Shown here: piece by piece, positions 54,184-64,000 of the stretch
How the letters are laid out: every line of letters begins with the position of its first letter
Position numbering within the stretch: the stretch's first letter is position 1
NCBI GenBank assembly: GCA_033558025.1
Contig: JAUCEF010000016.1
Span: 1,736,001 to 1,800,000, forward strand
Length of the DNA: 64,000 nt
Direction: 5' to 3'
Source of the DNA: Phytophthora sp. 'mugwort'
Taxonomy: Eukaryota; Oomycota; Peronosporomycetes; Peronosporales; Peronosporaceae
The notes under the pieces: model-generated
Told to the model about the DNA's origin: nothing
Database searches by the model: none
The model's input: the letters and a program-made list of their open reading frames with translations, nothing else
Position numbers and translations under genes: made by a program

Positions 54184-56000
54184 GACGATTGAAGAGCGTT
54201 GTCGAGTGCAGGGCGACTTGGGTGCTACAAAGCACAAGTCGAAGTGAACTTTTTGGGCATTAATGGGGAATTGTGTATGATACTGGGGTATCACGAGGTA
54301 CAAGTTCTGCCAGGGATGCGCAACCTTTTTATGAATTTGAAAACCTCAACTGCTCCTTGCATTTGTTCGATTGCCTAGATTTTTTTCATATAATCTTTGC
54401 TATTGAGCCAGTCACTGCTAAGAGGCGTTCGATTTGCGCTCACTCTTACCGCCGAAGTCTTGATATCTTTTAACAGGATACAACTGTATTCTCCCACCAT
54501 GAAGGAATAAACTGTGTCTTCAAGCACAATACTTTTGGATGGAAACGCGCGTTTGCTTCGCGGGGTGGTAGTCTGCGACGAAGCGGTGGGTCTTTCCCTT
54601 TGTCACTGCGGCTACCAGTATAATAAAACATATAGTAGTACATCGTTACTATGTTTTATTGTAGCATCGTTCGGTAGTGCAAAGAGAAAATCTTAGTACA
54701 GGTAACATGCCGGCTTGTGCATATTATACCCATAGCAGCAACAACATCGACAATGTTGCGATTCCGTAGGCATTAAAAGCATCCGTTGCTTGCCTTTCGG
54801 ACGGATGCATGACTTTCATAAATTCACAAAACCTTCCGCAATCCGTAGTCTGGTTTCCTTGGGTGATATCACATGCTAGGCGTCTCGAGTTGCGCAGGCA
54901 TTTGCCACGGAATTATTGGGATAACTAGTGCGTTGATGGCTGTCCCGACGACTCTTCTTGTCGAGAAAAAAAAATATCTTTAAGAAGTTTTAGCCTCTCA
55001 TCAGTAAGACCAGCATGGAGGACGTCGCATTGGCATCTTTGACACGAGTCCGCCAGGCTCTCCGTTTGGCGTTTGCATGTCGGTCTTCAGTTATTATATT
55101 CGGTAAAAATAAAGCAGAACGAGGCTATCTAGCATCGCCGTTGCCGATCTAAATGTCGTTGACGTGATCGTTGCCTTGCGTCATGGACAGCGGCGCGATC
55201 GAAAGCGCCATTTTTTAAATTCTTGCTTTAAATTTAAATGATGAATGGGAGAAAATGAAAACTGCTGGCAGCATCAAAAGTGTACCCACATAACAGTATA
55301 ACCTATAAGAATTCGGTTAAATTCTTCGTGCAATCAATGGTCAGTCTTCTTGATTTTTAGTCCAGCAGTTCCACTGTCCACGCCGAGTTATTGCTAGGGC
55401 AACCCGTATCGTTTGTATCCATAGATCAGGAGCCGGAGCTGTTCGCAGTTGCGCCGTTAGTCGAGATAGATCGCGCATGTTCATGGTCGTATCTTAGACG
55501 CCTTGGCAGTCATTGTCAATACAAAAAACACAATTTGGGGGTGGTCTCGGGACTGGTCAACTTAGCGGTCATATTTTAGTCGTCGAAGCAGTGCGAGATC
55601 ACGAAGCATTGTCGAAACGAAATGTTACCGCGCAATCATTGCCAGCAACACCTTTTAGTTACTAATATCCACGTCACAATTCCGATGCCGGGCAAAAGGC
55701 GAATCCTGACTGCACTGCTACAAGCCAAGATGATAGACACTGTTTGGTTCGCATCAATATCGGGTGGAACGACTCGTATGTCGTCAACTCCCAGTCATTC
55801 AAATGGTTGGGATTGTATCGTAGTAGCCAAGACCATGGGACGTTCCATGGGTCGTTTTCCAATGTGCGAAAATTCGACCATGTTTGAAATAGTCGAGTCG
55901 TTTCGTCGATTCCTCTTATTTCTCTATTGGATTTTGCAGGTATACACTCGCCCTCTAACTGAGCCTTCACTTTCTTCAAGTAGGTCGGTGTTGAGGCATA
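54184..56000. other. Large AT-rich intergenic region
   Basis: About 1.8 kb between the secreted protein and the kinesin. Short frames only. A minus-strand stretch at 55674-55979 (W-N-V-P-W-S-W-L-L-R-Y) looks mildly coding but was not identified. A candidate initiator lies at its right end. Confidence 0.3.
55967..55973 (+). promoter_or_regulatory. Candidate oomycete initiator for the kinesin gene
   Basis: TCACTTT (in CTTCACTTTCTTCAAG), 34 bases before the kinesin ATG, fits the TCAYTYY initiator core. Confidence 0.4.
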
Positions 56001-58355
56001 ATGGATGCTGAGACCGCCACGACCACGAAGGCAGATGGTCGTGCTGTGGAGCGGGTGAAAGTTTTCTGTCGCGTGAGACCTTTGCTACAGCGGGAACGCG
56101 ACGGATGGAGCTACGAGGAATATTGTCAGCACTTTGGCGAAGATGGTCAACGTTTGGATGTCAATGATACACCACAACCTGCCACTGATGCAACACCCGA
56201 GAGCCCCGACGACGACCCCGCAACGTTCATCACGGAAAAAGGTCGCACACTCACAGGATCTTTGACGCCGTCAGTCATTATGCAGTTGGATGGTCGCAGT
56301 GTCACGTTCCAGGCCCCCAGCGCAGCCCACGGAGAAGCTCGCTTGTTCCAGTTTGATGGCAATCTCAACGAGACTTGCAGTCAGCAGAATGTTTACGAAC
56401 AAGTGGCTGCACCAATTATCGAGGACGTCATGGCGGGCTACAACGGCACCATCTTGGCGTACGGCCAGACGGCAACGGGTAAAACCCATACGATGGTTGG
56501 ACCCGGAGACTTGGTGCACGGTGACCAGCGTGGGCTGATCCCTCGTGCGCTAGAAGGCATTTTCGCTCGAGCTGAGAAGACCCGAGCTCGGGCAAAGACA
56601 ACCGTTGCGTTAAGCTACGTGCAAATCTACTGCGAACGTATCTTCGACTTGCTCGAGCCTGAGACTTCACCTAGCAGCATTTTAGTGCGTGAAGACGCCG
56701 ACCGCGGTGTCTACATTGACGGTGCCGCTGTCGTTTCTGTTTCGAACGTTGACGACTGCTTGAATCTCATGGAGCGCGGCAACGCGAACCGTGCCGTCTC
56801 CAGTACGGAAATGAACGCACATTCCAGTCGAAGCCACGCCATCCTCATTCTTCGTGTCGAACACAAGGAGTTTGCACCTCCAGCAACATCAAATGGCGCA
56901 TCGGGAAACTCAACCCCAGTCATTCGCTTGAGCAACTTGTACCTTGTGGATCTTGCAGGATCCGAACGCGTGAAGAAGGCCAAGGTATACGGTCGACACA
57001 TCAGCGAGCTTAAAGCTATCAACCTGAGCCTTTCTGCGCTTGGAAACTGCATCTCAGCACTTAGCAAGCAGTCCCAACAGAACCAAGCGAGTTACCACGT
57101 GCCGTATCGGGACAGTAAATTGACACGCTTGCTGCAATCCAGTCTGGGTGGCAATGCCAAGACTGCGCTCGTGGTGACCATCACGCCGGCGGTATCGGAG
57201 GCACCTGAAACCCTCCAGACGTTGCAGTTCGGTCAGCGGGCGATGCAAGTCGCCGTGCGAGCTCATCGCTCAGCCTTGTCTGTGCTCGACTATCGCACTC
57301 TTTACGAAGAAATGCGTCAGGCTCTTGACGAAGAGCAGCAACGCTCACAGCAAGCCGAAACGACAGCCATCGACGAAAAGAACCGAGCTGCAGTTGCTGA
57401 GGATAAACTCACCAAGGCGCTCTTACGGGTGCAGCACTTGGAATTTGAGCGTGAAGCAGCGCAAACAGCGACTAGACACTCGGTAGAATCAGCAGGAGGG
57501 GGCGACGTGGAGTGCATGAAGTTGGAGCTCCAGCAATTGGTGGCACGACATACACAAGACGTGACACAAGTAAAATCGGCGTGCGACCGGCAGATCGAAA
57601 CGTACAAGCGACTCGCACACGAAGCTTCACAGGAATGGCACGAAGTCGAGGGGGAGCTGGCAGGAGAGAAGACCCAAGTGCTCCATACGTTGCAGGAGCT
57701 CAAAGAGTTCAAACTGCGCTACTTCCAGCTTGAGGAAAACACCACGGAACGCATCGCTGAACTTGTCCAGGAAGAACGAGACCGAGAAAAAGAACGAGAC
57801 GCTGCTATCGCTAGAGTCGCTGCCTTGGAAAAAGAGCTCAAAGTGGTTCACGCCAAGGTATTTATCATGGAAAGTGTTGTTTGATTGGTGAAATCCGTGC
57901 TAATAGTTTGTTATTTTATTCTGCGCAGATGGTGGAGGGTGAGTCTCAGCGAGACAAACTCCAGGATCAAATCGACACAGAATTTGTGCCTAAAGAAGCG
58001 GTACGACGATGGACAGTTTGAGTCCACGATGCGAAAAACTCACTTTAGTTTTGCCATATATCTTATGCAGATCCAGCAGATGGAAATATTGTACGAAGGT
58101 GCAATCTCGAAGCTTCAAGCACGAGTCGGGTGCCTCGAAAGCAAGACTCTGAGCCGGAGACCAAAGACGCCCACTAATAACAGTAACAATAGCTCTGCTC
58201 CAGCTCAGCCACAACGCTTATTGCCGGAGGTCAGGAAACCGGGTATAGCGAATCGCGCGGTTCTCAAGATCGGTCGACTTGTACCAGGCTCCAAAACTGG
58301 CTCATCTTCAAGACTTACCTCTGGTTCAAACGTATCTTCCCGGATATTGCAATAA
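56001..58355 (+). CDS. Kinesin motor protein with N-terminal motor, 3 exons
   Basis: Model: join(56001..57857, 57929..58000, 58071..58355), 737 residues, all phase 0. The motor domain covers about 18-420: V-K-V-F-C-R-V-R-P-L at the start, P-loop G-Q-T-A-T-G-K-T at 154-161, switch I N-A-H-S-S-R-S-H at about 272-279, switch II D-L-A-G-S-E at 316-321, and Y-R-D-S-K-L-T-R-L-L-Q. A coiled-coil stalk (430-650) and a short basic Ser/Asn-rich tail follow. An N-terminal motor implies plus-end-directed movement on microtubules. The motor resembles the ungrouped plant/protist KIN-U (ARK-like) class, but no armadillo repeats follow, so no subfamily is assigned. An extra loop of about 30 residues after R-V-R-P-L is unusual. 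Confidence 0.88.
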
Positions 58356-58531
58356 AACAATCAAGCCCAATAGTGTACTACAAATAAGTCCAGATTTTCA
58401 TACAAAGTCGCTAATTTGAGCATATATTGCATAGCAGGCGGCAGAGTTGCAGCGTAACGCAGCACGTCTTCACAATCCCCGGTGTGGCCAGCACGTGGGC
58501 TTGCTCAGCTCTACAGTTCCAAACAAAAACA

Positions 58532-59598
58532 CTAGAGACTACGGAAGGGGTTTTCCGGGCCCTCAAAATCGTCTTCCTCGTGGTCAAAGTCGTCAACAGC
58601 CTGGTCACAAGAAACAATACACCCCCAGTCAGCTTCTGTAGCACCTCGCAACATATTTTTTTTCTCCATCATTCACCTTGTATTCCTCCCACGAATCTTC
58701 AATAAAGGACAAAAACGTAATAAGCGAGTCCGTCGAAACCGTGTCCTTCTCCGCCAGCACCAGCAGCGGGTGGAACGTGTCGCTCGTAAACTCCACTCCG
58801 CGCGTCTGCCCCTGTTTCATCAGTTCCGTCGCATCTTCGTACTCCCTACTCTTCACCAGCTCTACCAACACGGGTAAGAACGTCTGCTCCATGGGGCACA
58901 CGTCTTCCCCTTTCACGATTTCTCTCAGGATATCGGTGGCCTCTTCCACTCTCTTCGCATCAACCAGCGCCGTCAGCAGTCCGTCATAAGCTGGCAAGTC
59001 CAGCACCACCGCCTGGTTCACTGCCTCGTCATACAACTACAAAATAAATATAAAAAACACTTAAATGTCACTTTTCCAGAGTTCGTGAAAAACTTCAAAA
59101 AAACAACATGAACATTTTGCTATTCCGCACCTCCATTGCATGGTCCAGCATGCGGAAGCGCAGGCACGCGTCCATGACATAAATGGACGCAAGCTTCGTG
59201 TAGTCATCAGGTTGTAAGCCTGGTGCGCGGTACACCCCCTGCAGTATCTCGAAAGCTCGCAGAGTATGGCCCCGGCTCTTCTTCTGTCGAGCTAGCAGCA
59301 CCGCCAACCGCTGCAGCAGCGGGGCGCCTGGACTCACCTGCAGCTGCGCCAAGTGGCTCAGCGCCTGCGCTGGGCGGCGCAGGGCGATCGAGTGCTCTAG
59401 AAGTATCAGTTCATGGGTATCGTTGACGTGTGACGAGTTGCTCTTGGGCTCAAGGGCGACGGCGGGCGACGCGGTAGACGCTTGGAGAGAATGCGACGGG
59501 CGGAACGGCAGTGAGGACAAGCGGCGCAGTGTAGGCAGAGGCCGACGTAGCGCTGAGGCCGAGGGTGCCAGCGTGCGGAGCAGCATCTGCCAGGGCAT
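58532..59598 (-). CDS. PPR-like mitochondrial protein, 2 exons, possible frameshift near the end
   Basis: complement(join(58629..59036, 59131..59598)) gives 291 residues, ending at a stop at 58629. The ATG at 59598 opens an Arg/Ser/Leu-rich sequence (L-R-T-L-A-P-S-A-S-A-L-R-R) typical of a mitochondrial presequence. Helical repeats with about 35-residue spacing follow (for example Y-D-G-L-L-T-A-L-V-D-A-K-R-V-E-E-A), as in pentatricopeptide proteins that bind organelle RNA. After a run of eight A near 58660, another frame continues with an acidic D-D-F-D-H-E-E-D-D-F stretch to a stop at 58532. One base fewer in the run would join them, so either the gene is broken there or the run length is an error. 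Confidence 0.6.
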
Positions 59599-59869
59599 TT
59601 TGTATGTGGTGGATAATGCTGGCAAAAATGTACGCGATAAAAGGCGTAAATTGTGGGAGTAAAAGCCTGGTTAAGAAACAGGCAGTGAATTTGAAATAAT
59701 ACCCGAACTTCGAATATTGTGAGAAGTTGACTGTACAGTGGTAAAAAATCATTATTCAATATCAATAGAACTCCTAACTAAAAAAGCGACTTATTAAACA
59801 TTCCGCAAACACAATATATTATAAAACAATATTATTAGTACTTGCCTGAATCATTTGTTTTGGTTTGTT
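59599..59869. other. Short AT-rich intergenic region
   Basis: Between the PPR-like gene start and repeat copy 2. Nothing is recognised. Confidence 0.25.
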
Positions 59870-60375
59870 TAGAGTGCACTTTCACTTCCTCTAGCGACAG
59901 CAACACCATTAAATAGTAAGTGCCTTCGTCATCGCAGAGTCTGGACTACTACCCAAGTCTTGACGATTCTGGTGGAGATGAAGTAGAAACGCAGATGTCA
60001 GAATAATTGCGATTTAGATAATCGCTCAACATGGCGTGCCAAATCATGATTTACATGGTTACTCTAAGTTGGACAATCTCTTAAAAGCTATACCTGACGA
60101 TTGTGTCGATCATAATCTCTTTGCCAAAGCAAAGACGAAGCAAAGACGATTATGATCGACAAAGCAGTTTCTTTTGAAGTGCGCTGGTACTGGTTTTGTG
60201 GCTAGATGGAACTTTCGCGTGCCATTTGGAGATGGAGAGATCAACAGAGATTCCGCGGTGTCTGATGAATTCGACGCGACAGAGGCTCATAACGAAAAGG
60301 GTGGTCGGACAGAGAGCTTCTATGAATCTGACGATGTTAGCAACAAAGTTACAGAGAGGAGTGTCTGCTGTCACA
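59870..60375 (-). repeat. Dispersed repeat, copy 2 (inverted relative to copy 1)
   Basis: Reverse-complement match to 51105-51580. It contains an inverted repeat, GTCGATCATAATCTCTTTGC against GCAAAGACGATTATGATCGA, at 60103-60155. Just right of it, GGGTATGTGACGAT followed by G-rich sequence and GCTGAAA occurs twice (60394-60465). Ends are approximate. Confidence 0.7.
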
Positions 60376-61190
60376 TACGCTACAAGATAAAGTATGGGTA
60401 TGTGACGATGTGTTGCTGAAATATACAAAGAAAGTACGGGTATGTGACGATATGTGGCTGAAAAATATACCAAAAAATATTTCGCCGGATATCTTCGCAT
60501 GATCAACATGTCATAAAGCATGGTAACCTATTAAAATGCATAGTGAAATGTGCAGTCCCAACCAACCACTCCATTTGCCAACAAAAAACTCGAACGTGGT
60601 CGCCCGCACTAAATCGAAGCAGAAGCAGACGAGACGACAAAGTCTATCGCTACTGCTACGCACAAGCAGAACGTAAGTGTATGATTTCACTACATACGTC
60701 TGTTGCCCCGTCTAATGATCGAAGTAAATGTTATTTTCTATTTGATTTACCACGTTAGAGCTTCGGCTGTACCATGTTAGAGCCATCTCGGCATAGAAGA
60801 TGTGGTGAAAACGGCTGTTGTAATGATGTGGGGCGGAGGAGAAGGAGTTGTCGAGTAGGAAGGAAATTTGGAAGTGATTCATTTTTGGGCGGTCCTTTGT
60901 TCGCTAGCGCTATATCTAAGCCGCCATGGAGGCTCTTGTGTGTCCTTTGTGCCACGCTGGATATTCTCCGCACGATGACCAACCATTCCTCTACATCACA
61001 TGCAAACCTACATGTCACACTCTATTGACTATCTGATTGGCGGAGACTCTGGGACATTTTCTGGTTTTGTCATCATGAGAATGATTGCGTGTACCATGAG
61101 TGTTGTTCACATACGTGATCCTTGCAAGATGTCGTGGTGTCGCGCGGCGCCTCCTTATGTGCAATTTATGCAAAATGTGCAAAATAAAAT
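60376..61190. other. Repeat-rich intergenic region
   Basis: About 815 bases with short direct repeats at the left end. A minus-strand open stretch at 60755-61018 was not recognised. No gene is supported. Confidence 0.3.
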
Positions 61191-61191
61191 G

Positions 61192-61275
61192 TGTTGTCGA
61201 TGGGACTCGAACCCGCGACCTTTGCCTTGGACGATAGAAACTTTACGTCTGCACCAGACTGAGCGTATATCGATT
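61192..61275 (-). other. tRNA-like sequence (pseudo-tRNA or SINE head)
   Basis: On the minus strand a perfect RNA polymerase III box B, GGTTCGAGTCC, is preceded by a box-A-like GCTCAGTCTGG at tRNA spacing and followed by T-rich sequence. The acceptor stem does not pair, the D and T stems are imperfect, and no clean anticodon arm forms, so it is not a working tRNA gene. A tRNA-derived SINE or a decayed tRNA gene fits best. Confidence 0.45.
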
Positions 61276-61829
61276 GTGTCGGGACCAAAGGTTTTACCCG
61301 TACGTAACCGATGTAAAATGTGTCGTAATTGCAAACCACATCCTTACAGCTGTGATCACGTGAATGAGCCTCTCGATAGCGCTACCAAGTCGCCGGGCGT
61401 GTTCATATGTCTTTGTTGTCGGTGACAGCGAAAATTTGGCAAGTGAGGAGGAGGATGGTGCTAGCAGTGGTGTGGCGAGAGTGAGTCTGAAGGTAGCCTT
61501 TTGAGCTCGATACTGAAGTGGAAAAAGCTACATGTCCGTCGACGCAGCGAATTTTAGGAAGCGATATCCTAAGAACGATGTCGTGGTGGCGTGATCTGAC
61601 GAAGGCAAATGTATTTGCCTTTTTCCTGCTGATCTCAACAGTTTACTTCCAGGCCAGTATCTGACGGAAATAGCGCTAGACTACTTCGTTCATCGATACA
61701 TGAAATCAGTTCCTGGAATTGTGTGCACGTGTGGGTCAGATCTGTATGATCGATTGAGCTACAATGAAGGACGAAGAAGACTGCAATGGTGGATCGCTCA
61801 ACTGGGCAGCGTATCTGTACCTGGTCTTA

Positions 61830-61849
61830 CCGTATTTCGCATGTAGACC
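61830..61849 (+). repeat. Left terminal inverted repeat of the pogo element
   Basis: Twenty bases identical to the reverse complement of 63636-63655. The identity extends three bases outward through the TA and one adjacent T/A. Confidence 0.92.
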
Positions 61850-62001
61850 GATACCGCCACTTAAGAGATACACCTCGTTCTCAGCCAATCGATGCGCTGG
61901 AATCATATTACATATTTAGCATGTATAGAGATACAGAGCACTATTCCGAAACAGTGACTATCTTTTTAAAAAAAAACTGACCACCACACACAAATTCTCG
62001 A

Positions 62002-63412
62002 ATGGCTCGTGTGAAGCCAAAGGGCTGCCCGCGCCGTGGTGGTATCGGCCGCCAGGTACAGCAGTACAAGCTGAACGCCGAAACTGTCGGGAAAAAGCTG
62101 ACGGTCCTTGCTTTTCTCGATAGAACGAAGAAAATGCGCGCCACAGTAGCTCAGTTTTACCCTACATTAGTAGCCAAGTCGTACCAAAGCAAGCAAGTCC
62201 AGATTCTTCGCTGGAAACGAGAGAGCGCTAAACTACAAGGCGCAGCTAGCTCTCACAAGAGCGGGCACAAGAAGATTCGAGAGATAGGAACTGCAACTAT
62301 TTATCTAGTGACATGGAGACGACGTTGGTTGTTTGGAATTAATAAGCTCCGAGAGGAAGGAGTTCCGGTGCCGACCCAAATGCTGTCCGTTAAGGCACTT
62401 GAAGTTACCGAGGATGGTGGTGTTAAGGATTCCGAGGCATTAGACAAGCGGCTGAACGGCTTCAAAAGGCGCCATCGCCTTAGCTTACGTGCACCTACCA
62501 AAATCAAGTCTGTCCACCCGAACTTGCTGCAATCGCAGCCGAATTCGCGGCACAGGTGGCCTCCACAATGCAAGACCTGGGAATCAAATGCGTATATAAC
62601 TCTGATCAGACCGGTAAACGAATATTTAACGAATATTTAACGCCTATTTAACGTTGTTTATACAGCCGTATTTTGTTTTTGAGTATTTAGCTAAGAAGAC
62701 AATAAACAAGCGGGGCTAGAAGATTGTATGGGTGAGGTGCAGCGGGGCATCCAACGAGCGAGTCACCGCAACGATGCACGGAACATTGACGGAAATAAGT
62801 ACACACCTTTCGTCAAGCGAAGCCGTCCAAAATTATGGCAACTTAAGAAAAAAACGTCAGGGACAGAAATGGGTTTGGTGTCCGTATTTGGAAAGATGTA
62901 AAGGGCATTTTGGAAAATAACGACTTGGCTATCCACGGCAACAGAAAAGGTATGAACTCTATTTTGGTGGAAATAACTAATGACGGTTACTAACTGTGGT
63001 GAATTCGGTGTTCGTAGGGTGGTGGAATCAAGTTCTTTCCGGGTTTATCTTTCTGAAACGCCACTTTAGGCAACGACCCTTCCCAAATGAGCCCATTTTG
63101 TTATTGGGGCGATTTTAGCGGCCATTGGACCAGAAAGGTCGAGGACTATGCTGCATCTATCAACGTGGTGCTGATGAAGGTCCCACCACGAGCGACGTCT
63201 GTCTCCCAGCCGGCAGACGTCGCTTGAACTCTCCATTGAAGTCGAACCTGCGTCGCCTTTGGCACGATGGCATGCGAGCCCAGATTACACAGCCCCGCAG
63301 TGCAGGCATCAAGTTCAAGCTACAGCCCCAGATAGGAGCAAAATATGTGGCTGGATTCGGCGTGCATGGATTCATTATCCGAGCAAGTCATCTCGAATGG
63401 GTTTCGAGGTAG
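62002..63412 (+). pseudogene. Pogo-like (CENP-B/DDE_1) transposase, broken
   Basis: The frame opening at 62002 contains a CENP-B-type helix-turn-helix region (T-V-A-Q-F-Y-P, then W-I-N-K-L-R-E-E-G in a shifted frame) and a second HTH with L-N-G-F-K-R-R-H. The first catalytic Asp is in V-Y-N-S-D-Q-T at about 62594, right before a probable internal deletion. 62740-62890 holds a further piece, out of frame. From 63110, D-F-S-G-H-W-T gives the second Asp, and C-Q-P-A-D-V-A-W-N the third. At least three frame breaks are present, so the element can move only with help. Confidence 0.72.
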
Positions 63413-63635
63413 TAGATTACAGCCGAGTGAGATTTGCATTGCAGCGAGCTCTTTGATCTCAGAGCTAGAGAAACTATCTCTACTTGAAGGGCAGTAGGTA
63501 GACGAAAGTCAGGACTTTGACCAGGAAGGCGTCATTGTTGAAGAGACGACTGTCTAAAAAATAAACTTTTCTTTTTCATAAAATTGTAGCATCACTTCTA
63601 ACAGGGTAATGTTTTTTTTAAGCATGGGGTGTGTT

Positions 63636-63655
63636 GGTCTACATGCGAAATACGG
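63636..63655 (-). repeat. Right terminal inverted repeat of the pogo element
   Basis: Reverse complement of 61830-61849, followed by TA. Confidence 0.92.
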
Positions 63656-63657
63656 TA

Positions 63658-63777
63658 ATTGTCTTTGGAGTAAACCACTACAGTATTCTTGTAGTGGAGA
63701 ATGTAATGCATGTACGTGGTCTTAATTGTCTCTGGAGTAAACAACTTCAGTATTCTTGTAGTGGAGAATAGAATGCA
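63658..63777 (+). repeat. 67-base tandem duplication, first unit split by the transposon
   Basis: Unit 2 is 63711-63777. Unit 1 is 61816-61829 plus 63658-63710 (14 + 53 = 67 bases). The units differ at only a few positions. Each contains TATTCT flanked by arms; in unit 1 these pair as CCACTACA and TGTAGTGG. Confidence 0.88.
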
Positions 63778-64000
63778 AAGGGGGCTACAGGAACGTTCAA
63801 CATCAATAGCCTGAGAGGTTCCCACGACTCGGCTTATGTGTTCAATATGATGAAATGATATCTTGGCAAAGAACGGAAAAAATGTGGAGCGCTGGTGTTT
63901 TTGATACCAAACCGCAACAACCAAACTGCGTCGACTGTGGTATCTATGTGCTGCACTACATGGAGAAGATTTCAAACGATATTGTGCAGCTAAAAGAAAA

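Larger units (their letters stand above)
61830..63655 (+). mobile_element. Pogo/Tigger-type DNA transposon
   Basis: 1826 bases with perfect 20-base terminal inverted repeats (CCGTATTTCGCATGTAGACC at 61830-61849 and its reverse complement at 63636-63655), flanked by TA on both sides. It encodes a CENP-B/DDE_1 type transposase in several frames. TA target duplication is the rule for the Tc1/mariner/pogo superfamily. The interrupted site is a 67-base unit whose second copy follows at 63711-63777 without the insertion. Confidence 0.85.
61595..64000 (+). pseudogene. Ulp1-like cysteine protease, split by a transposon, runs off right edge
   Basis: 61595-61829 encodes F-P-A-D-L-N-S-L-L-P-G-Q-Y-L-T-E-I-A-L-D-Y-F, like the substrate-side start of C48 (Ulp1/SENP) proteases. 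After the pogo insertion at 61830-63655, the flank reads G-V-N-H-Y-S-I-L-V-V, the catalytic His region with Tyr in place of the usual Trp. 63893-64000 gives K-P-Q-Q-P-N-C-V-D-C-G-I-Y-V-L, with the oxyanion Gln and the catalytic Cys. Such domains remove SUMO, but in oomycetes they are also common in transposon cargo. Frames differ between pieces, and a 67-base duplication adds another break, so this copy is not functional. Confidence 0.6.

Noticed and set aside
51105..60375. One giant transposon with half-kilobase terminal inverted repeats
   Set aside because: The genes inside (kinesin, PPR-like, secreted protein) are host-type, no transposase lies between, and copies have uneven ends.
61192..61275. 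Functional tRNA gene
   Set aside because: Acceptor stem does not pair and D, T and anticodon stems are faulty despite a perfect box B.
1..64000. CRISPR arrays, bacterial operons, Shine-Dalgarno sites
   Set aside because: No regularly spaced repeats of that kind are seen. Introns and gene families are eukaryotic.

Overview
The window looks like nuclear DNA of an oomycete, most likely Phytophthora or a close relative. It has short GT-AG introns with GTACGT, GTATGT or GTAAGT donors and tight gene spacing. Its gene families are typical of the group: START plus FYVE-like zinc-finger paralogs, an M96-like bZIP protein, a membrane-anchored cyclic-nucleotide phosphodiesterase and a small secreted protein. 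Ty3/gypsy elements with chromodomains are also present. The exon joins below were derived by hand from splice motifs. Where a full model is given, exon phases agree and the total length is a multiple of three. No species is claimed.

Layout. 0-9 kb is a housekeeping block: a partial EF-hand-like gene at the left edge, a RAD21/SCC1 cohesin subunit, a J-domain protein, an AUP1-like acyltransferase, an RCC1-repeat protein and an M96-like bZIP protein. 9.5-24.4 kb is a nested pair of LTR retrotransposons. The outer element has one LTR at each end, and a second Ty3/gypsy element has inserted between its RNase H and integrase regions. Both are broken by stops and frameshifts. 24.9-34.4 kb holds a ten-exon propionyl/acetyl-CoA synthetase, a four-helix membrane protein, a membrane phosphodiesterase, a triple-RRM RNA-binding protein and a 73-residue coiled-coil protein.

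34.7-50.2 kb is a tandem array of five minus-strand paralogs, interrupted by transposon debris at 37-40 kb. Three carry a START-like domain, a FYVE-like zinc finger and a short C-terminal D-L-x-Y-L motif. Two (43.6-45.0 and 46.0-47.3 kb) have lost START but keep part of the finger and the tail. This shared tail, together with an intron at the same place in the finger of four of the five, is the most interesting and apparently undescribed signal here. 50-60 kb holds a small spliced gene, a secreted protein, a kinesin and a PPR-like mitochondrial protein. A repeat of about 0.5 kb lies in opposite orientation on each side of this stretch. 61.6-64 kb holds a Ulp1-like cysteine protease ORF split by a pogo/Tigger element. 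A duplicated 67-bp unit next to the insertion still preserves the empty site.

The genes do not form a pathway. The retained enzymes suggest ordinary cell functions: sister-chromatid cohesion, lipid droplet/ER lipid metabolism, propionate activation, cyclic-nucleotide signalling, mRNA binding and microtubule transport. The transposon-rich blocks are accessory.
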